Shown piece after piece: positions 18,663 to 32,171 of a stretch of DNA of 64,000 bases. The notes under the pieces were generated by a model that ran no database searches, was not told the origin of the DNA, and saw only the letters and a list, made by a program, of their open reading frames with translations. The stretch comes from Tubulanus polymorphus (Eukaryota > Nemertea > Palaeonemertea > Tubulaniformes > Tubulanidae): the NCBI RefSeq assembly GCF_964204645.1, contig NC_134034.1, positions 7,623,414-7,687,413 on the forward strand. The letters run 5' to 3'. Positions within the stretch are counted from its first letter, which is position 1. Each line of letters opens with the position of its first letter. The translations under genes and the position numbers were made by a program.

Positions 18663-20392
18663 GGCGTGCATGACTGGAATTTTCGATGAACTATCTCGAA
18701 ATCAATTCTCATTTGGATATTTGTTATAAGAGCAGAAACCCTCCACGGAAAAGATTTGGCAATATCCCAGGTAAAAGGAACTATTTTGTAAAACGGCCGT
18801 CTACGATGAGGTGACGCGGCACTTCCGGATTTCAACGATTTTGAATTGTGCGGCTCTGAATCGGCGAGTTTTCCTCAAAAGACGGATATAATGCTATCGT
18901 GGACTGGTCATCAGGTCTGAAGGTTGGTTCCACGGTCAATCTCGCGATACATTGTTTAACTATTCATCGACCCAATGATGGTCGAAATTTCACAAAATTA
19001 ATAAACTCTAAAATCACCCGATCCAAAAGTTGCCTTAGCGTGACGTAATTCTACTTCCGATTTCCCCATGAACTTCAAACCGGACGTACTCTGACGTCAT
19101 TTTTTCTGACTTTGATTAAAGTTTTCGGTTAAAGACACTTCGTAGTATCCACATATACGCGTTTACCAAAGGGACGTCCTCCGGCCGCCTGCTCCGCTCG
19201 GGTCCGTCTATAATCCGTATTTAAAATAATGTTGTTCCATTAATTCCGGACCCATGCTACCCGTTGTAATACTAGGAAGAAATCTTTAGTGTAAAACATA
19301 TAAAACTATTGAAACCATGAGATTTAATGTAGAAATCTGACGTTTTTTAACTACAGGCAAATTTATTTTCGTGTAATCGATAAAACATTAGGGTCTCAAT
19401 ATGTAATCAACATTGCCAAATTCCCACGTTGTTTCTCGCAGAAAATGATTTTTTCTATTTAATCACGGGTCCCTTAATTCGCTCAAATTCGCTATCATAA
19501 CTTGGGTGATTTTCTTTGGTCACGCCACCGGTGCCTTCCTTCAGCAAAACCTACATGTTTTACAATGTAGAACTTGGGAACAAATTTCTTGTGTAAAACA
19601 TATAAAACTGTTAAAGCCGTTCGTAGAACATATCTGACGATACAGAAAGTCTTACTGTCGTATGATATATTGTCGTATGTCAATTTGTAATCAACACTCC
19701 CAAAGCATTTTTTTTCGCAAAAATGAATTCCTTTTTTATACATGTATTTGATCACGGCGAATCTTCGCTCAAATAGATCTTCGATATTTTGGGTGATTTT
19801 CTTTGGCCACGGACCACACCGCACATAGGTGCCCCCGCAAAACCTATTTTTTTTTTACAATGTAGAATTCTATATTAGTTGCCGAAAGGGCACTCGCCAC
19901 TATTTATTCATTTAAACTCAAGACTGGCTGTGCGCTTCTCCAAGTTTTGAATATTCACAAAATAATGCCAAAAATGTTATTGTGACACCCCTCGGGGAGT
20001 AGAGCATATATATCATACTAGTGAATCACTTCTGGCCTATTCAGTGGCTTCTCAATTCTATAATCATTCGGCCACTGTCCCGCTGTGGACCGTCTGGCGA
20101 ACTCAATCTTTTACAACAGCGCCGTCTAGCGGGACAAATCCAATTCCAATTCAATTCATTTCAATGCAATTGATACTTTATTGCTATTTCTTGAAACATT
20201 ACATCAGTTTTCACACTCCTCTTGGCTCATATTTCTTTCCGAAAAAATTACACCCAGAACAAACACTGTTGATCCGTTTGATCTGTGTTGAAACATTACA
20301 TTGTTTTCTTCATTATTCTATTTTTCAGTATATGAGTATCCGCATGAACAATAATCCATGTACACTGTTTCATTTTGATAAATTATATCATA
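18663..20392. other. Unassigned repeat-containing region
   Basis: A ~300 bp unit is imperfectly duplicated: GTGTAAAACATATAAAACT occurs near 19290 and 19592, each followed by CGTATGTCAA- or TATGTAATCAA-like sequence. A 109-codon minus-strand ORF in the second copy is not shared by the first and is probably not a gene. Confidence 0.35.
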
Positions 20393-21397
20393 CTAGCAAA
20401 GTACCCGTCCTGGCGGACGGGTAGAATATGATAAATCACAAAGGTGCGAATAAAAATAATATAACATTTATTTATCGATAGGGGTCGTCCATTTGTTACG
20501 TACGCTTTATTTCTGTAAAATCAGACCCCCTCCCCCTTGTACACACTTGTCCGCACATAATTTACCCCCTCCCGTTTGCGTACGTACTTACCTTCAAATT
20601 AACCCCCCCCCATAGTGTGTTATTAATTCCTTTGAATCATATTCCACAGTACCACTTATAAACTTAAATGGACGATGTGGGAAGACAGATGAGCGGACAG
20701 CTGCTGTCTCAGAATGATGATCGACAACAAACAATCAATGTTTGGATAGTTGTTTAACATTTTAATACCAGCATAGGGATGAGAACAAAAATAAAAAACT
20801 AATATGTATATACAATATCAAAGTTGTTTAATAAACTTAATTCACCAAAATTAAACTATTTCTTCAGAGTAAAAATTGTTTTATCTGTAGTCCCAATACA
20901 CAGTAATATACATACTACTCATCTTCCCACTCGCTTTGAAACACATCAAAAATGTTCCTGTACTGAAAGACAGCAGGGGCCTCCGGCTGTTCTTGTTCCA
21001 CTTCCGTATCCGATTCATCCGATGAGTCTGAGGGAATCTGCTGTAAGACGTTTTAATGATGCAATTGACGGGAAATAGATGTCACATTTCTTACAAATCC
21101 TGGAATCTATATTTTTGACTCCAGGACAGTAAGTGTCGTACGGAAGCCTCTTTTGACCAAACACCTGTCTTTGAAAAAGGTCAGAAAACCTGTCAGTGGC
21201 TTTAACATCGGATGGGTCAGGGATAGGGACTGTTGGTCCTCTAGGCGTTCGACGAACTGGGGACAGGGCCAGGCAAATATCTATCAGGAAATATTTCTAG
21301 CCAATTTGATCTGGGTTTTTCACAACATGTTTCAACACCACAATTAACTATTTGAAGCATGTACTGGGACACTCGAACATGCCTGCTGACCCAGGCT

Positions 21398-22190
21398 TCA
21401 TCCAGGGGGCGGGTCTGTGGAATTATCATCATCAACATACTCCGTGTCAAAACCATAGCCATCGAGGAGATTACCCCAAAGTGAAGAAAGGACCTCACCC
21501 GCTTTTACGAAATTCTTCTTTTCAAGCTCATCATCAAAAGTTATACCTGATGCATTGAGGTGTGTACCGAAACTATCATGGGGTAGTATAACTCCCGCCA
21601 ATTCACGGGACAGGGCGGCCATGCGTCGTTCAACATACGTAGTTATAAGCACTAAGACCCGGTGCCATGGTCATCTTTATATAAACATCCAGGTTAAATT
21701 TACGGAAATGGTCGATTGCTGTTTGCAATGTTTTAGGGTAACGGGGATTTTCGTCACAACCCCCATCTGTGAAAACTACACAAATTGGTTTCACATCACC
21801 ATTTTCATCCTTTACTAAGCTCTGAACATTTTCTAGGGAGAGCAGCCGTTCAAAATCACGAGCATGGGTAAAGGCAATTGTGGCATGATGTTTCTGGCTA
21901 CGTATAGAAATATACAAGGGACCTCTATACGTTATTTCAGGGTCCGTTTTTGTTGATGTTGATTTCATAACGCATCCTGCATAAACACTGGGTGTAAGCT
22001 TATGTTTATTTGCAACAACAAAATCGTGGTCAGGTAACCTAACCTCGTAATCAACCCTCATAAGCATTGGGGCCTGTTTGGTGGCAGCAATTTGACCAAT
22101 GGGTATCTTGGCCTTATCGTCAATTGATAAGACCATTATGGGGTCTGCTTCAAATAAGGAAACGACATGTTTTAGTTGCTGTTTTATAGC
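21398..22190 (-). pseudogene. Transposase catalytic region, frameshifted
   Basis: The segment contains LSIDDKAKIPIG, SIRSQKHHATIAFTHA, VVFTDGGCDENPRYPKT and VERRMAALSRELAG. This family of uncharacterised transposases is widespread in invertebrates. The aspartates in SIDD and FTDGG are candidates for the first two catalytic acids. A frameshift at about 21640 splits YNYV from ERRM, and the frame is shifted again near 22190 from the upstream domain. It probably cut and pasted the 20481-25330 element. Now inactive. Confidence 0.7.
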
Positions 22191-22842
22191 GAATGTAAAT
22201 CTGCGTTAATATACGTTTTTCGCAGACTGTTAGCTGCCCGTCGCAATTTAACAGGCACAGTGGTAACGTGTCGTTTGCCTTCATTACTATCAATTCTCCG
22301 TGGTTTGATGCGAAGATAAAGGGTAGATCTGCTTAAATTATATTCCATTTTCTTGAGTTCGTCATGTAGATCTTCGAGAGTTCTGCATGAATTAATTATT
22401 TCAATTCTTCGTCTACAATCTGCCCCTGCCCCATTTCTATTAACAATAGATAAAATAACCTCATTGAGGTCCGCAGAATCATCATCCAAACTGGGTCTCC
22501 CAACACGACCCCTGGTAAACCTTTTTTCTTCAAAGGAGGGATTTTTAGAGGCCAATTCGGAAAACACTTCGCGCTGATCAGCTCGCCGTTTTCGTAGACG
22601 GCTAGCTTCGTCGATTCGACGTTTTAATAGTTATCAGACGCTAAATTTATTCTGGCTTGAGCAAGTTTTTTTTTCATGTCATCGGTTGCTAAACCACTCT
22701 CTTTCAGGGATGATAATTTTGATATCAGCTCTTCATTTTTTCCGATTGACTCGCAGTTTATCTTGAGCAGGTGTGCTGCGCACTGCAGTACTCTTTGAAG
22801 CTTCACTTTCACCAGGGATTGGGGGCTGAACAGAATCGTCAT
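22184..22842 (-). pseudogene. Transposase N-terminal/DNA-binding region
   Basis: Two minus-strand frames (22624-22842 and 22184-22567) join across a stop and link to the catalytic region through INADLH at ~22200. The second contains GRVGRPSLDDDSADL and RSTLYLRIKPRR, a helix-turn-helix-like pattern. Introns or frameshifts may separate the parts. Role inferred from position. Confidence 0.5.
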
Positions 22843-24629
22843 CTGAAAATGAATTAAGCAATGCTCAGGGAAAGGTCTCCATTGTAAAACAATTTTTTTT
22901 CTACGTATACATGCCAGCTATTTTTCATCTTAAAATAGGGATTGACCCTGTTATTTATTTGGTTGGTGCATTTCGTCTGCTTTTTTGATTGAGTGTCCCT
23001 CACAAACCCACCACACCTACCGGGAGCAGAACAAGGGGTTTGATTTTGAAATCGGAAATCGAGAAGTACAGATATAGTGTGTGATCAGCGGTCGAGTTTA
23101 CAGAATTTTTTGTTGTCGAAGTACATAATTGGGAAATTCGGTTCTGGTTCATTCAAACAATCTTCCATTAACCAGTCTTAACTGGCAAGCGACAGATTGG
23201 GGTTAATTTTCTTGGCTGCCTAATTTAATACATTAAAATTTTGGAAATAACTATATAACAAGGTTGAAGATCATTTTGTCCATGTTTATATTTTTGTCGT
23301 TTTCTACGTGTAAATAGTTCGATAGTTAATAGAAGTTTTTTCTCGCTAGTTTTTAATTAACGACTAGGTAATATCAGGTGTCGGGAGGCTAAAAAGTTTA
23401 CTGAATATACTGAAGGGCAGGGAAATCAATTTACACTGAAAAAAAGTCTTATATTTAAATACCAGCCGATCACATGCAGGGTTAGATCATGTTTAGCTTA
23501 CCTGTATTTTTTGACGCCTTATAAAACGTTACCATTATGAAACCTAAACGATGTTAACCATTCAGCGTCATTTTACAAACGACAGCCGTAAATCGATGTG
23601 CAAAACGTCAGAGGTCTATGTGTACACAAACAAGCTATCTGGCAAAATATTATTGACATAGATGTAGAATTGCTCCCTGTGATTATATTATGACCTATTT
23701 TTGAACGTCGAAATGTTATATTGCATTGAATATCATTAGAAGACGTATTGTAATAGTAAAGGATGTATGATTATATCAGAAGCGGCAGGCATAAATAGAA
23801 ATGATAAGTAAATCGGATTATTCGGTTAAATGGCGGATGTATACACGATTTGGAAGTCTGATATAAAAGTCAGACCCTGACGTGGGCATGCCGGTGGAAT
23901 GACGAAGCTATCTACGATGTGTGTAGGGCCGGCGTGAATTTCATCAGCGGCTACAAGCGGTCAATATGAAAATGTGTAAACATGTAATTTCAATATTCAA
24001 ACGTTTTAGAAAATATGTTTGATATTAGGAGTATGCAGGTTTCGTGTGATTAGCAATTTATAATAGCATAGCTATCATATACGGCTCCGCGTCCTCTGAT
24101 GGCATGTGTATTAGGTGACAATTCAATTCAATTCTTTATTGATCCTTATAACATTGAAATTTCGGGATAAAATTCCCAAATTCAATAAATAAAAATTTTA
24201 AAATAAATTAATACAACATACATGACACACGGGTAATTCATACAGAACAACATAAGCATGTTATTTTAAATGACAATGTCTACTTCACCCCACCCAGACT
24301 CTAGGATATCGAGTGACAGCCAAACCCGTGGCCCGGGCTGGCTGGCTAGGCCACACGATATGCTCGAAGTCATGATGAAGCAGACATCAGAAGAGCTTGT
24401 TCTTCAACCATGGAGGCAATGAAGTTGCAGACCAGCTCAGAGGCATAAGTAAATGAAGTCGGTCGCAAGTTCGCGATCAATTATTGAGAATTTTCAATAA
24501 AAAATTTAAACCACTTCTAGAGTAGAAGACCCGCTGTATCATCTACCCAATCGCCAAATCTCATCATTCCCCAAATTTCTTAAAACTTCGATTTCAAATT
24601 TGCAATTCCACATTAGCTTAGCCCAGAAA

Positions 24630-25037
24630 TTATACATTTTTTTCGCAGGCGTCAAATAATTTTCTAAAATTAATTTTATTGTTATCAGTTGTGGTCGTAG
24701 TGCTGGGTTTGGAACTTTCTTCTAATGGTTTTTCAGCAGGGGTCGTGCTTGTGCTGGGCTTGGGTGCTGTTGAAGGTTCCGAAGATTCGACGTCTGCCGC
24801 CCGTGGCGTAGTATCAGTAGGTTTCGAACAAAATGCTATTAATGCCTTTGCATTTTTTCGAGTTTTTTTCATTTGAAGCTCAGTCATTGTGTTTTCATAT
24901 TTCTTGGGGTCTTTCTTGATTTCAGTCCACATTGCCCCACAAACTTTTGGAATATTTGCTTTCTTAATTTGTGGATTCACTTCCTCGTACAACTTTATAA
25001 ATGCTGTATACCGCTTATAGTTTTGCGAGTCCGCCAT
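24630..25037 (-). CDS. Small protein at the 5' end of the 4.85 kb transposon
   Basis: The 135-residue ORF starts ~290 bases inside the right terminal repeat. Residues 1-70 are basic and helical (RYTAFIKLYEEVNP, PKVCGAMWTEIKKDP); residues 80-115 are Ser/Thr/Pro-rich. It may be the first exon of the transposase or a separate accessory protein. It has no stop. Confidence 0.45.
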   Translation of the reverse strand: MADSQNYKRYTAFIKLYEEVNPQIKKANIPKVCGAMWTEIKKDPKKYENTMTELQMKKTRKNAKALIAFCSKPTDTTPRAADVESSEPSTAPKPSTSTTPAEKPLEESSKPSTTTTTDNNKINFRKLFDACEKNV

Positions 25038-25390
25038 AGTGTCTAATAGACAAAGAAAGACTCGGGAAAAGACTATTGTTTTTATGGATTACAACTACTT
25101 TCATTATTTAATTGTACTCAAGTCGCGAGTTGAACTGGGATGAGTCCACTGTGTACAATAGGGGTAGTAGGCAATATACAGGGAATGTTTACGATAGAAT
25201 TGACTCCCAGCAGAATTGTTATGGTGCGTACCGAACGCATAATTAGACCCCCTCCCCTCTGTACGCAAATGTATGCAATTCAGTAAGACCCCCTCCCCCT
25301 ATGATGCGTACGTAATAAATGGACGACCCCATATGAAATATACACTATAAGTCAGGCATTAGAAACAAATGTCAAAGAAGAGAAAAAGTA

Positions 25391-25612
25391 TTACAATATT
25401 TCGCTGTAAACTATGTTTATGGTTTGTTTTTGAAGGGTGAGTACTGTAACACGATAATGGGTACCTACTCTGGAAAGGGAAACATAGAGCATGCCATGTG
25501 TGAATGGTGAATTCCGGAAGTCCAGTGCAATGTATCTGAATGTTTGGCCCTGATTGAAATTGGAAATTGAAGACGACGGAACTGGAATGGTGTGACTGTC
25601 AATGAATGGCAC
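25391..25612 (-). pseudogene. Helitron Pif1-like helicase C-terminal fragment
   Basis: The ~73 codons contain GQTFRYIALDFR and HGMLYVSLSRVG and end in NIVYSEIL. This is the typical C-terminus of Helitron/Pif1 helicases (HG-x-LYVALSR motif VI). The rest of the Rep-helicase is missing. Confidence 0.8.
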
Positions 25613-26146
25613 TCTTCATACCTTTCAATCCTTATTCTTAGAATAAGGGATTGGCACGTTTTTCTTTGTTAAGGAAGTGGCGCTGTGGTGAGCTCGAATA
25701 CATACAGTAATCTCCACTATTAGATTCCCCAGGCAGAGGTGAATTGAGGTCACCTGTGTCTCTGTAGAAAACAAAGCAACAGCCGATGCTCACATCGCAG
25801 TAATCTCTACTATTAGATTCCCCACGAGGTCAACCGCGTCTCTGTAGGCAGAGAGATGAATTGAGGTCATCGGCGTCTCTGAGGTCAGGCACGCTATACA
25901 AAAACCGAGCAACAGCTGACGCTCAAATGTTTGTTTTGATCATCGCGCGCAGTGACGTCACGCGGAGCGCCCAAACTTAAATGGCCCAAAAGTCTACCTA
26001 AACTTCATCGTATCGGCACGAAATTGATTCTAAAACACAGTTCAGACCATCCTCTTTCAATCCATACCACTCAACGGGTAATCGAAGCCACAGGAACGGA
26101 GATTACGCGTTACAAAGTTAAGACGCCTAGCCGCTTATAGTATAGA

Positions 26147-28304
26147 TAAAATTACTTGTGGGACTTCTTCAATTTTTATTTCTCCATGTCTACCGCAGCT
26201 ATAGAATTCTTCTCATTTTACATGTTTTCCCTTAACGACTGAGGGCGTAAATTTTGACTCATTAACTCATCAGCATCCGTCTTTTTCACATGTAAGGCGG
26301 TCTGTCACATGAAAATCACAAAACTTGGTACATGCATGTACATAATGTGTGTAATACGCCAACCAGCATAAGTTCATACAACTGCCACCAGGGGACTGTG
26401 TGATCGACGATTTTTGGTCCTAGGTCCTTAACAATAAAGGCGAAAGTATCGTGGTTGCGATGTGTGGTTAGTAGCCCTTTACTGGACATTTAAGAGTTGG
26501 TAACTCATATGGTTCTCCAGGACGGAGCGCGACCTACAAGTTGCTGGAAATAGTGGTTGCATTATGTGGTTAGTAGCCCTTTACAAGACGCTTGGATTGG
26601 TGTATGGTTTAAGTTGATATCTCATATGGTTTAAGTTGATAACTCATATGGTTCTCCAGTAGCGCCACCTACAAGTTACTGAAAATGCATTTTCATTGAT
26701 ATCTACTAGCGGATAAAGGGATTTCTATGAAAATTGATACACATGTACCCGGATACCAAATACACCGAACCCCTCACACAGTTCCTATTCTAACAACTAG
26801 GGGGCGTACATTTTGAAATCTCATTCTAGCATACGTTTTTCATGTGTAATTCAGTCATGTTATTATAGAAATAAAACCTGGTGTGTCTACATATACATAT
26901 GGATAGTACGCTAACCGCCAAAATTAGTTTATACAACTGCCACTAGGGAATGGTTGAAAGCCCGTATCTTCGTTATTGTCTATGTTATTTCTTCTAAACT
27001 TGGCACATTAGTACGTTGCACGTAGTAGCATATGTGGGTCAAAATATCCATGTTATAAGCTGACCCCTAAGTGGCACTCCTTTAAAAATGCGGAACGTTA
27101 TGAACTGATTTCAATGAAATATTTGCACGCACCCTTTTACGGCCTTGTATCCACCAAGGCAGAAACCCGTTATCGCTGCTTTGCAGCTATATTTATTATT
27201 ATTATCATTTCTTCTCTACTTTCCAGCCAAAAAGTTTTTATAAAATCTAACTCCTCTCAGATTCGACCACTAACAGCTTATAAACGCAATTTTCAATTCT
27301 GTATGAAATGTAACCCAGTGCCTGACCATTTCGAATTTGCGTATAGTAATTTAATATGAATCATTCCCGCGTAATTTCCGGGTCTAAACAACGACAAGAA
27401 TGTGGCAAAGAATCGTCATCCATTGATAAAAGTGCACCCCGAAATGCCTTAAATTACCGGACGACCTTGAGCCTCAACTCAACCGTAAATCACGGATTCG
27501 GACTCGTTTCAGTCCGGACACGTCAATTCTCGCTATCTGATTCATATATGAGCGATTCAAAGAGCTGCTAATTTGTTTTCGCAAATCAGGTAATCGGACT
27601 GATATAAGTCCCGATCCGTCATTTCCCGTTTCTGTTTCATCTATCGCCGCCATTTTGTACCACCAGTATATTTTCCGTTTGGCAGATGAACTCAACATTA
27701 CCTTAATCGCTTCAAAGACGTCGACGCCGTTGATGCCACATCATGTTCTAATCCCGACAATGCCATAATTTTGTTACCTATAATTTCCTCTTTGTGATTG
27801 AAGTAAATTGATGTTCATTGTGTATACGTGGTTAAGTTCGTTTTCAAAGTTGTTATAGTTCAAACATATATGCAATATGTAAACTGTCACTGATAAATGA
27901 AAACAAAAACAACTTTGTTAAAAATCGTTGTTTATTTCTGAATGCAAATTCCTCAATGAAAAAATCGATGCATAAAGGTCGATCAACCCAGAATTAACGA
28001 AATTATGGATCAAAATGCGCAAGGAGAGCATGCGCGATAGACAAGTTCATGCAACTGCCACCAGGGGGCTTTGAATGAACCATAATTTCTACGTAGCCAT
28101 TTCGGTACATCAATGCTTTTCATGTGCTGCCCTTGTATGTAGCTGGATCCACATATCCAGCATATTGTTGAGCCAGGTTGCGCTTCTTGCAAATAAGTCA
28201 TATGTTATAAACAGATTAGAATTATTTCGATGACGCTTCCTAGTGCGATATATGAACCCGTTAGGCAGAAACCCGTTATCGCTGCTCTGCAGCTATATTT
28301 TGAA
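26147..28304. other. Host-like region with dispersed repeats
   Basis: No gene is supported. ACTGCCACCAGGG recurs near 26388, 26936 and 28051. A ~40 bp unit GCAGAAACCCGTTATCGCTG occurs at 27161 and 28265 in the same orientation and again inverted near 31440 and 59945. ORFs at 27114-27571 overlap this repeat. Confidence 0.45.
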
Positions 28305-29125
28305 TCATAATCTTTTGATATGTATATGTTTCTAATGTATAATGTTCAATATTATCACCTTTTGTATTTGGTAATATAATCAAATCAAATACATTATTAT
28401 TTTAATGTTATTATCTCTTTCTATTTTTGGGATATTTTTAATTCTAACAGGATACCTATCTATCTTATAATCATTTTCAAATGGTATATAATTTGTTACT
28501 CTAAACTATGTGTAATATCTTCTGTTGGATGCAAGCAACTAATAATTGACCATAAAAACATTTATTATCTTCATTTTGTACATTTATAACGGCATTAGTT
28601 TTAAATGGTAGTTTAATATAACTTGATGCTTCAATATCTGGTTCTTTATAATATGATAAATTATTTTCATCTTTTGGCTTCGATTTACTCAATTTATTTT
28701 ATTACATTTTGTATTATAAACATGTAAAGTCATAAATATTATTTCATCAAATATAAAACCAGATCCTTCAAAATATTTCTCTTCTATTTTATTTTTTACT
28801 TCATAATAACATTTATCTAATCTATCATCGATATGCTGTTTAGATACAATATGTTGTGAATGAGAATTTATATTTTATATTGGTTTATCTTCAGATTTCA
28901 TAAATTTAACTTTAGTAGATATACTTATTTTTGGGTATTCTATATCTGTAATTATCTTTATTATACTTCATATTTTCTAAATGTAACTTATTTTCTTCCA
29001 ATGTTTTACCTTTATAAAATCTAAACTCAATAGCTGCTGGACCAATATCAATTTTAAATGCTTCAGTTATTTAAATATCTTTTTTTATCATCTAATGATT
29101 TAATATAATTTCTAACATCTTCCAT
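28305..29125 (-). pseudogene. Polinton DNA polymerase N-terminal fragment, third copy
   Basis: The frame starts at 29125 with MEDVRNYI and covers GPAAIEFRFYKGK, KYFEGSG, SSYIKLPFKT and NVQNEDNKCF, then IDRYPVRIKN down to 28305. Many stops and frameshifts are present. It aligns with ~34560-35390 of the full-length element and is followed upstream by a finger-gene fragment. Confidence 0.75.
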
Positions 29126-29149
29126 GTATGGTCTTTATCTGTTTAATTT

Positions 29150-29440
29150 ATTTTCTATTCTTTTAATTTTCCTTTGTTTTTTGATTAATATCATTATCAA
29201 AATAATTTTCACCTAAAATATTTTTATTTAAGTTTCTATTATGAATTTTACATTTTAAATGATGTTTATGATGTTTATAATATCTTTTGTTACTGAATGA
29301 TTGGTTACATGTAACACATTTATAAAATTCTCTTTCATTCTTTAATTCTTCTAATTTAGTTTTTAATATATCATTATTATATTCTAATTTTAATTTATTT
29401 TCTGAGATTTGTTATTATTATGTCTTGCTTTTTGAGATTT
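29150..29440 (-). pseudogene. Polinton zinc-finger gene fragment
   Basis: It contains KARHN, then LEELKNEREFYKCVTCNQSF and LGENYFD, aligned with the finger genes at 17769-18097 and 32870-33223. Its 5' part is replaced by a TA microsatellite. Confidence 0.65.
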
Positions 29441-29449
29441 ATTTATATA

Positions 29450-29502
29450 TACATATACATATATATATATAATATATATATATATATATACATATATATA
29501 TA

Positions 29503-29592
<90 letters not shown>
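29450..29592. repeat. (TA)n microsatellite
   Basis: Nearly pure TA dinucleotides with rare C interruptions. The Tyr/Ile repeat ORFs across it are artefacts. Confidence 0.95.
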
Positions 29593-29593
<1 letters not shown>

Positions 29594-32171
29594 CACACAT
29601 ATAAATATCACAGTAATTGTATATATCTTGTTTCATATCGGAGGTTGAGTGAGTGAAAAATAAAAAATACCTGCAGCATGTATTAGGGCTTACACATGAT
29701 ATGGATTTATATCCAAATTTTTATACCAGTTTATAATGATATTTTGTATTTAATCATATTGGATTTGTATAAACACATATTTCAGTACAGATAGGTTTTA
29801 AGGTGTGCAAAACAAAGACCAATTGAGAATCATAAAACAACATCAATGAACATAACAGATATCGAACCCATATTTCAGTACCATCCAACAATGTAAAACA
29901 ATGCATGTAGACTGAATTCAATGTTAAATACAACCACTAACTGAAGTGAATGCAAATCTGATTATGACAAGCATGTTATTAATCCATGCTATGTCAATAT
30001 GTCAACTGTCCATCAATTTCTTGCCCTTTGGGGGTAACTTCTTTAACGATGCAATTTCTCAACTAGAATGGAAAGGAACATGATATTGAAAGATAACTGC
30101 TGAATAGCGATACAGGATTTTCTGCATTTCTGTTCCATTCAAAAGGGGGAATTGTAATGCAGGAAATAATATTAATGGAAAAAGGGATTCGAACCAGAAA
30201 TAACCGCAAGTTGTACACCGACAATCAAGTCAGATATTTTTATATTTCCGTTGGAATGAATTGCATTTCACAGATAACATTATGGTTCCATTGAAAGGTG
30301 ATTAAGATATTTAGCACTTACTTTGCTTAAACGTGTATTTCCAGACCGACATAGGTTTTGTTCCTATATCCCTTGTTGATTTTTCCTTGCCACCAAACAC
30401 ATACAAATAAAGATAGTCATTTTGGATGAGCTGAAAGTAGAATTTCCAAACAACAGTTTATACAACAATATTGACCAGAATAATCAGTGGACACTGGTTG
30501 GTGTTCATTGAAATAGACCTGATTTTGGGACACCTTAAGGAAGTGGTGAAACTAGATTTTATACACATATATATGTAATAAACTATAAATTGCCCATGGG
30601 CAAAGTGTGGTTTACCTTGAAAAGGCTAGAGGTTGTTTGGAGCAAGGGCATTGCTTGAAAAATCTTTTTAATTCGTGACTTTAAAGTTCTAGAAGTTTAT
30701 ATTGTATTTTATCTTTCTTAAAGAATTATTTTGTTGTCAAATAAGACCAAAAATAAACAGTTGTTTATGGTCTACGTCCAAAATTTCGTAGGGTACAGGT
30801 AAAATATTCAAATAAAATTCATATGATGCCACATATAAGAGGGTGGCTGAATATTGAGTCTCGGGAACGGAAGATCTTCCAATGTATGGCCGCGGAAGCT
30901 AAAACACCGGGACGTAGTATTAGATCTTGGAATTTACTACATCAATATTCAGACCTCGACCTATACCTATAGTTTGCTGCTTAGTATTTTCAGGTCACAA
31001 GAAATTACAATTTATTACAAATTCTATCAAACAGAAAACACAGCGCTCATCTTCTGCTACGACGATTATTCAGCCTGGTATCATACCGGCAAACGTGCAC
31101 GCGCTAAGCAGCGTTACCCTGTTGTCCTAAGCACACTACGCTCAGACAGTTCAAGTGGGCGGAGGGGGGGGGGGGGGTGCTAACCACACAAAAGTTCTTT
31201 ATAAGCTATGTAGATGGCATATATATCAAGCGCTGCACTCCGTATTACTGCCTTTAGCAACACTACACACGTGCTTGTGTATGGATTGGCGGCACCTGCT
31301 AAAGGAATAATAACTGTGATGAGTCGCTTAGTACTAGCCGGGCGGTAATGATGTATGTACACGTGCTCTATCAATTTCAAGTCAAGTATCAGGCTTTTAC
31401 AATAACAACTGACAAATATAGCTGCTAAGCAGCGATGACGGGTTTTCTGCAAAGCCATTCAGAATGATGGGAATTGTAGTAAATTGAAATACCGATACAT
31501 AAAATAAAATGCATTGACAGATTCGAACCTAATATGCAAACACTGTGTTAACGTCAAATATGATTCAGCTTTGAAACCGAACATACGCGGACACACAATC
31601 AACAAATATGAATTTATTTGACCAGGCATTTATTTTGGCATTCAAACATCATGATACTTTATTATCACCATGCTTAAAGATCTGTCCTATTAAGAACTCA
31701 TCTTAATCACCTGCTGAGTCGATAGATTGAGTGAATTTACAGATAAGAACGTATTATGATTTAGAATAGATTTAAGAAGTTAATGTTTTTATTGAAATAT
31801 TTGAATAAATACATATATTGTAGTGTAGATTCAATCAATAAATTATGAATTGATTTGGTCTGGGTTTCCGGCTGATGATGATTTTGGCTTTTATGGATTA
31901 CAAATTCTATAGTGATAAAAAAATTGATACCTGCAACATGTGTGTAAATCAAACCTATTCCACTAGTTGCGTGTGTTTCCTAATAAACGGGAGAGTCACT
32001 CTTGATCTGAGTAATTAGAAAAATAATGTTCATTTAGTTATAGAAATTCATTGCCTTTTTGAAAATTCTGTGCATGTAATAATATTTGTTCTTTCCTAAT
32101 TTTTATTACTGTATGAACCAATGATTTGATTTGTAAATATGTAATAAAAGAAATTTGAATTTGAATTAAAT
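29593..32171. other. Unassigned host-like region
   Basis: No convincing gene. It contains a poly-G run at 31163-31177, a T-arm-like GGGATTCGAACC at 30181 and an inverted copy of the GCAGAAAACCCGTCATCGCT repeat near 31430-31450. Minor ORFs show no recognisable domain. Confidence 0.4.

Larger units (their letters stand above)
20481..25330 (-). mobile_element. 4.85 kb DNA transposon with GGGGTCGTCCATTT termini
   Basis: Terminal inverted repeats of ~25 bp read GGGGTCGTCCATTT(G/A)TTACG at each end. Subterminal runs of CCCCCTCCC type follow. Left and right flanks share ATA, so the target duplication may be 3 bp. Minus-strand genes code for a DDE-type transposase and a small accessory protein. I do not assign the superfamily. 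Confidence 0.75.
20393..26146 (-). mobile_element. Helitron deletion derivative with nested transposon
   Basis: On the minus strand the element begins TCTATACTATAAGCGG at 26146 and ends with the hairpin ACCCGTCCGCCAGGACGGGT, then ACTTTGCTAG, at 20393. It is flanked by A at the 5' side and T at the 3' side. These are the 5'-TC, 3' hairpin-CTRR and A/T target features of Helitrons. Only a helicase C-terminal fragment remains. Without the 4.85 kb insert it would be ~0.9 kb. Two ~100 bp repeats with AATCTCCACTATTAGATTCC lie at 25710-25890. Confidence 0.7.

Noticed and set aside
19495-19824. 109-codon minus-strand ORF
   Set aside because: It lies in one of two copies of a ~300 bp duplication and is not open in the other.
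27114-27571. Pair of adjacent plus-strand ORFs
   Set aside because: The first overlaps a dispersed repeat and neither shows a recognisable domain.
29390-29636. Tyr/Ile-repeat proteins on the minus strand
   Set aside because: They are translations of the (TA)n microsatellite.
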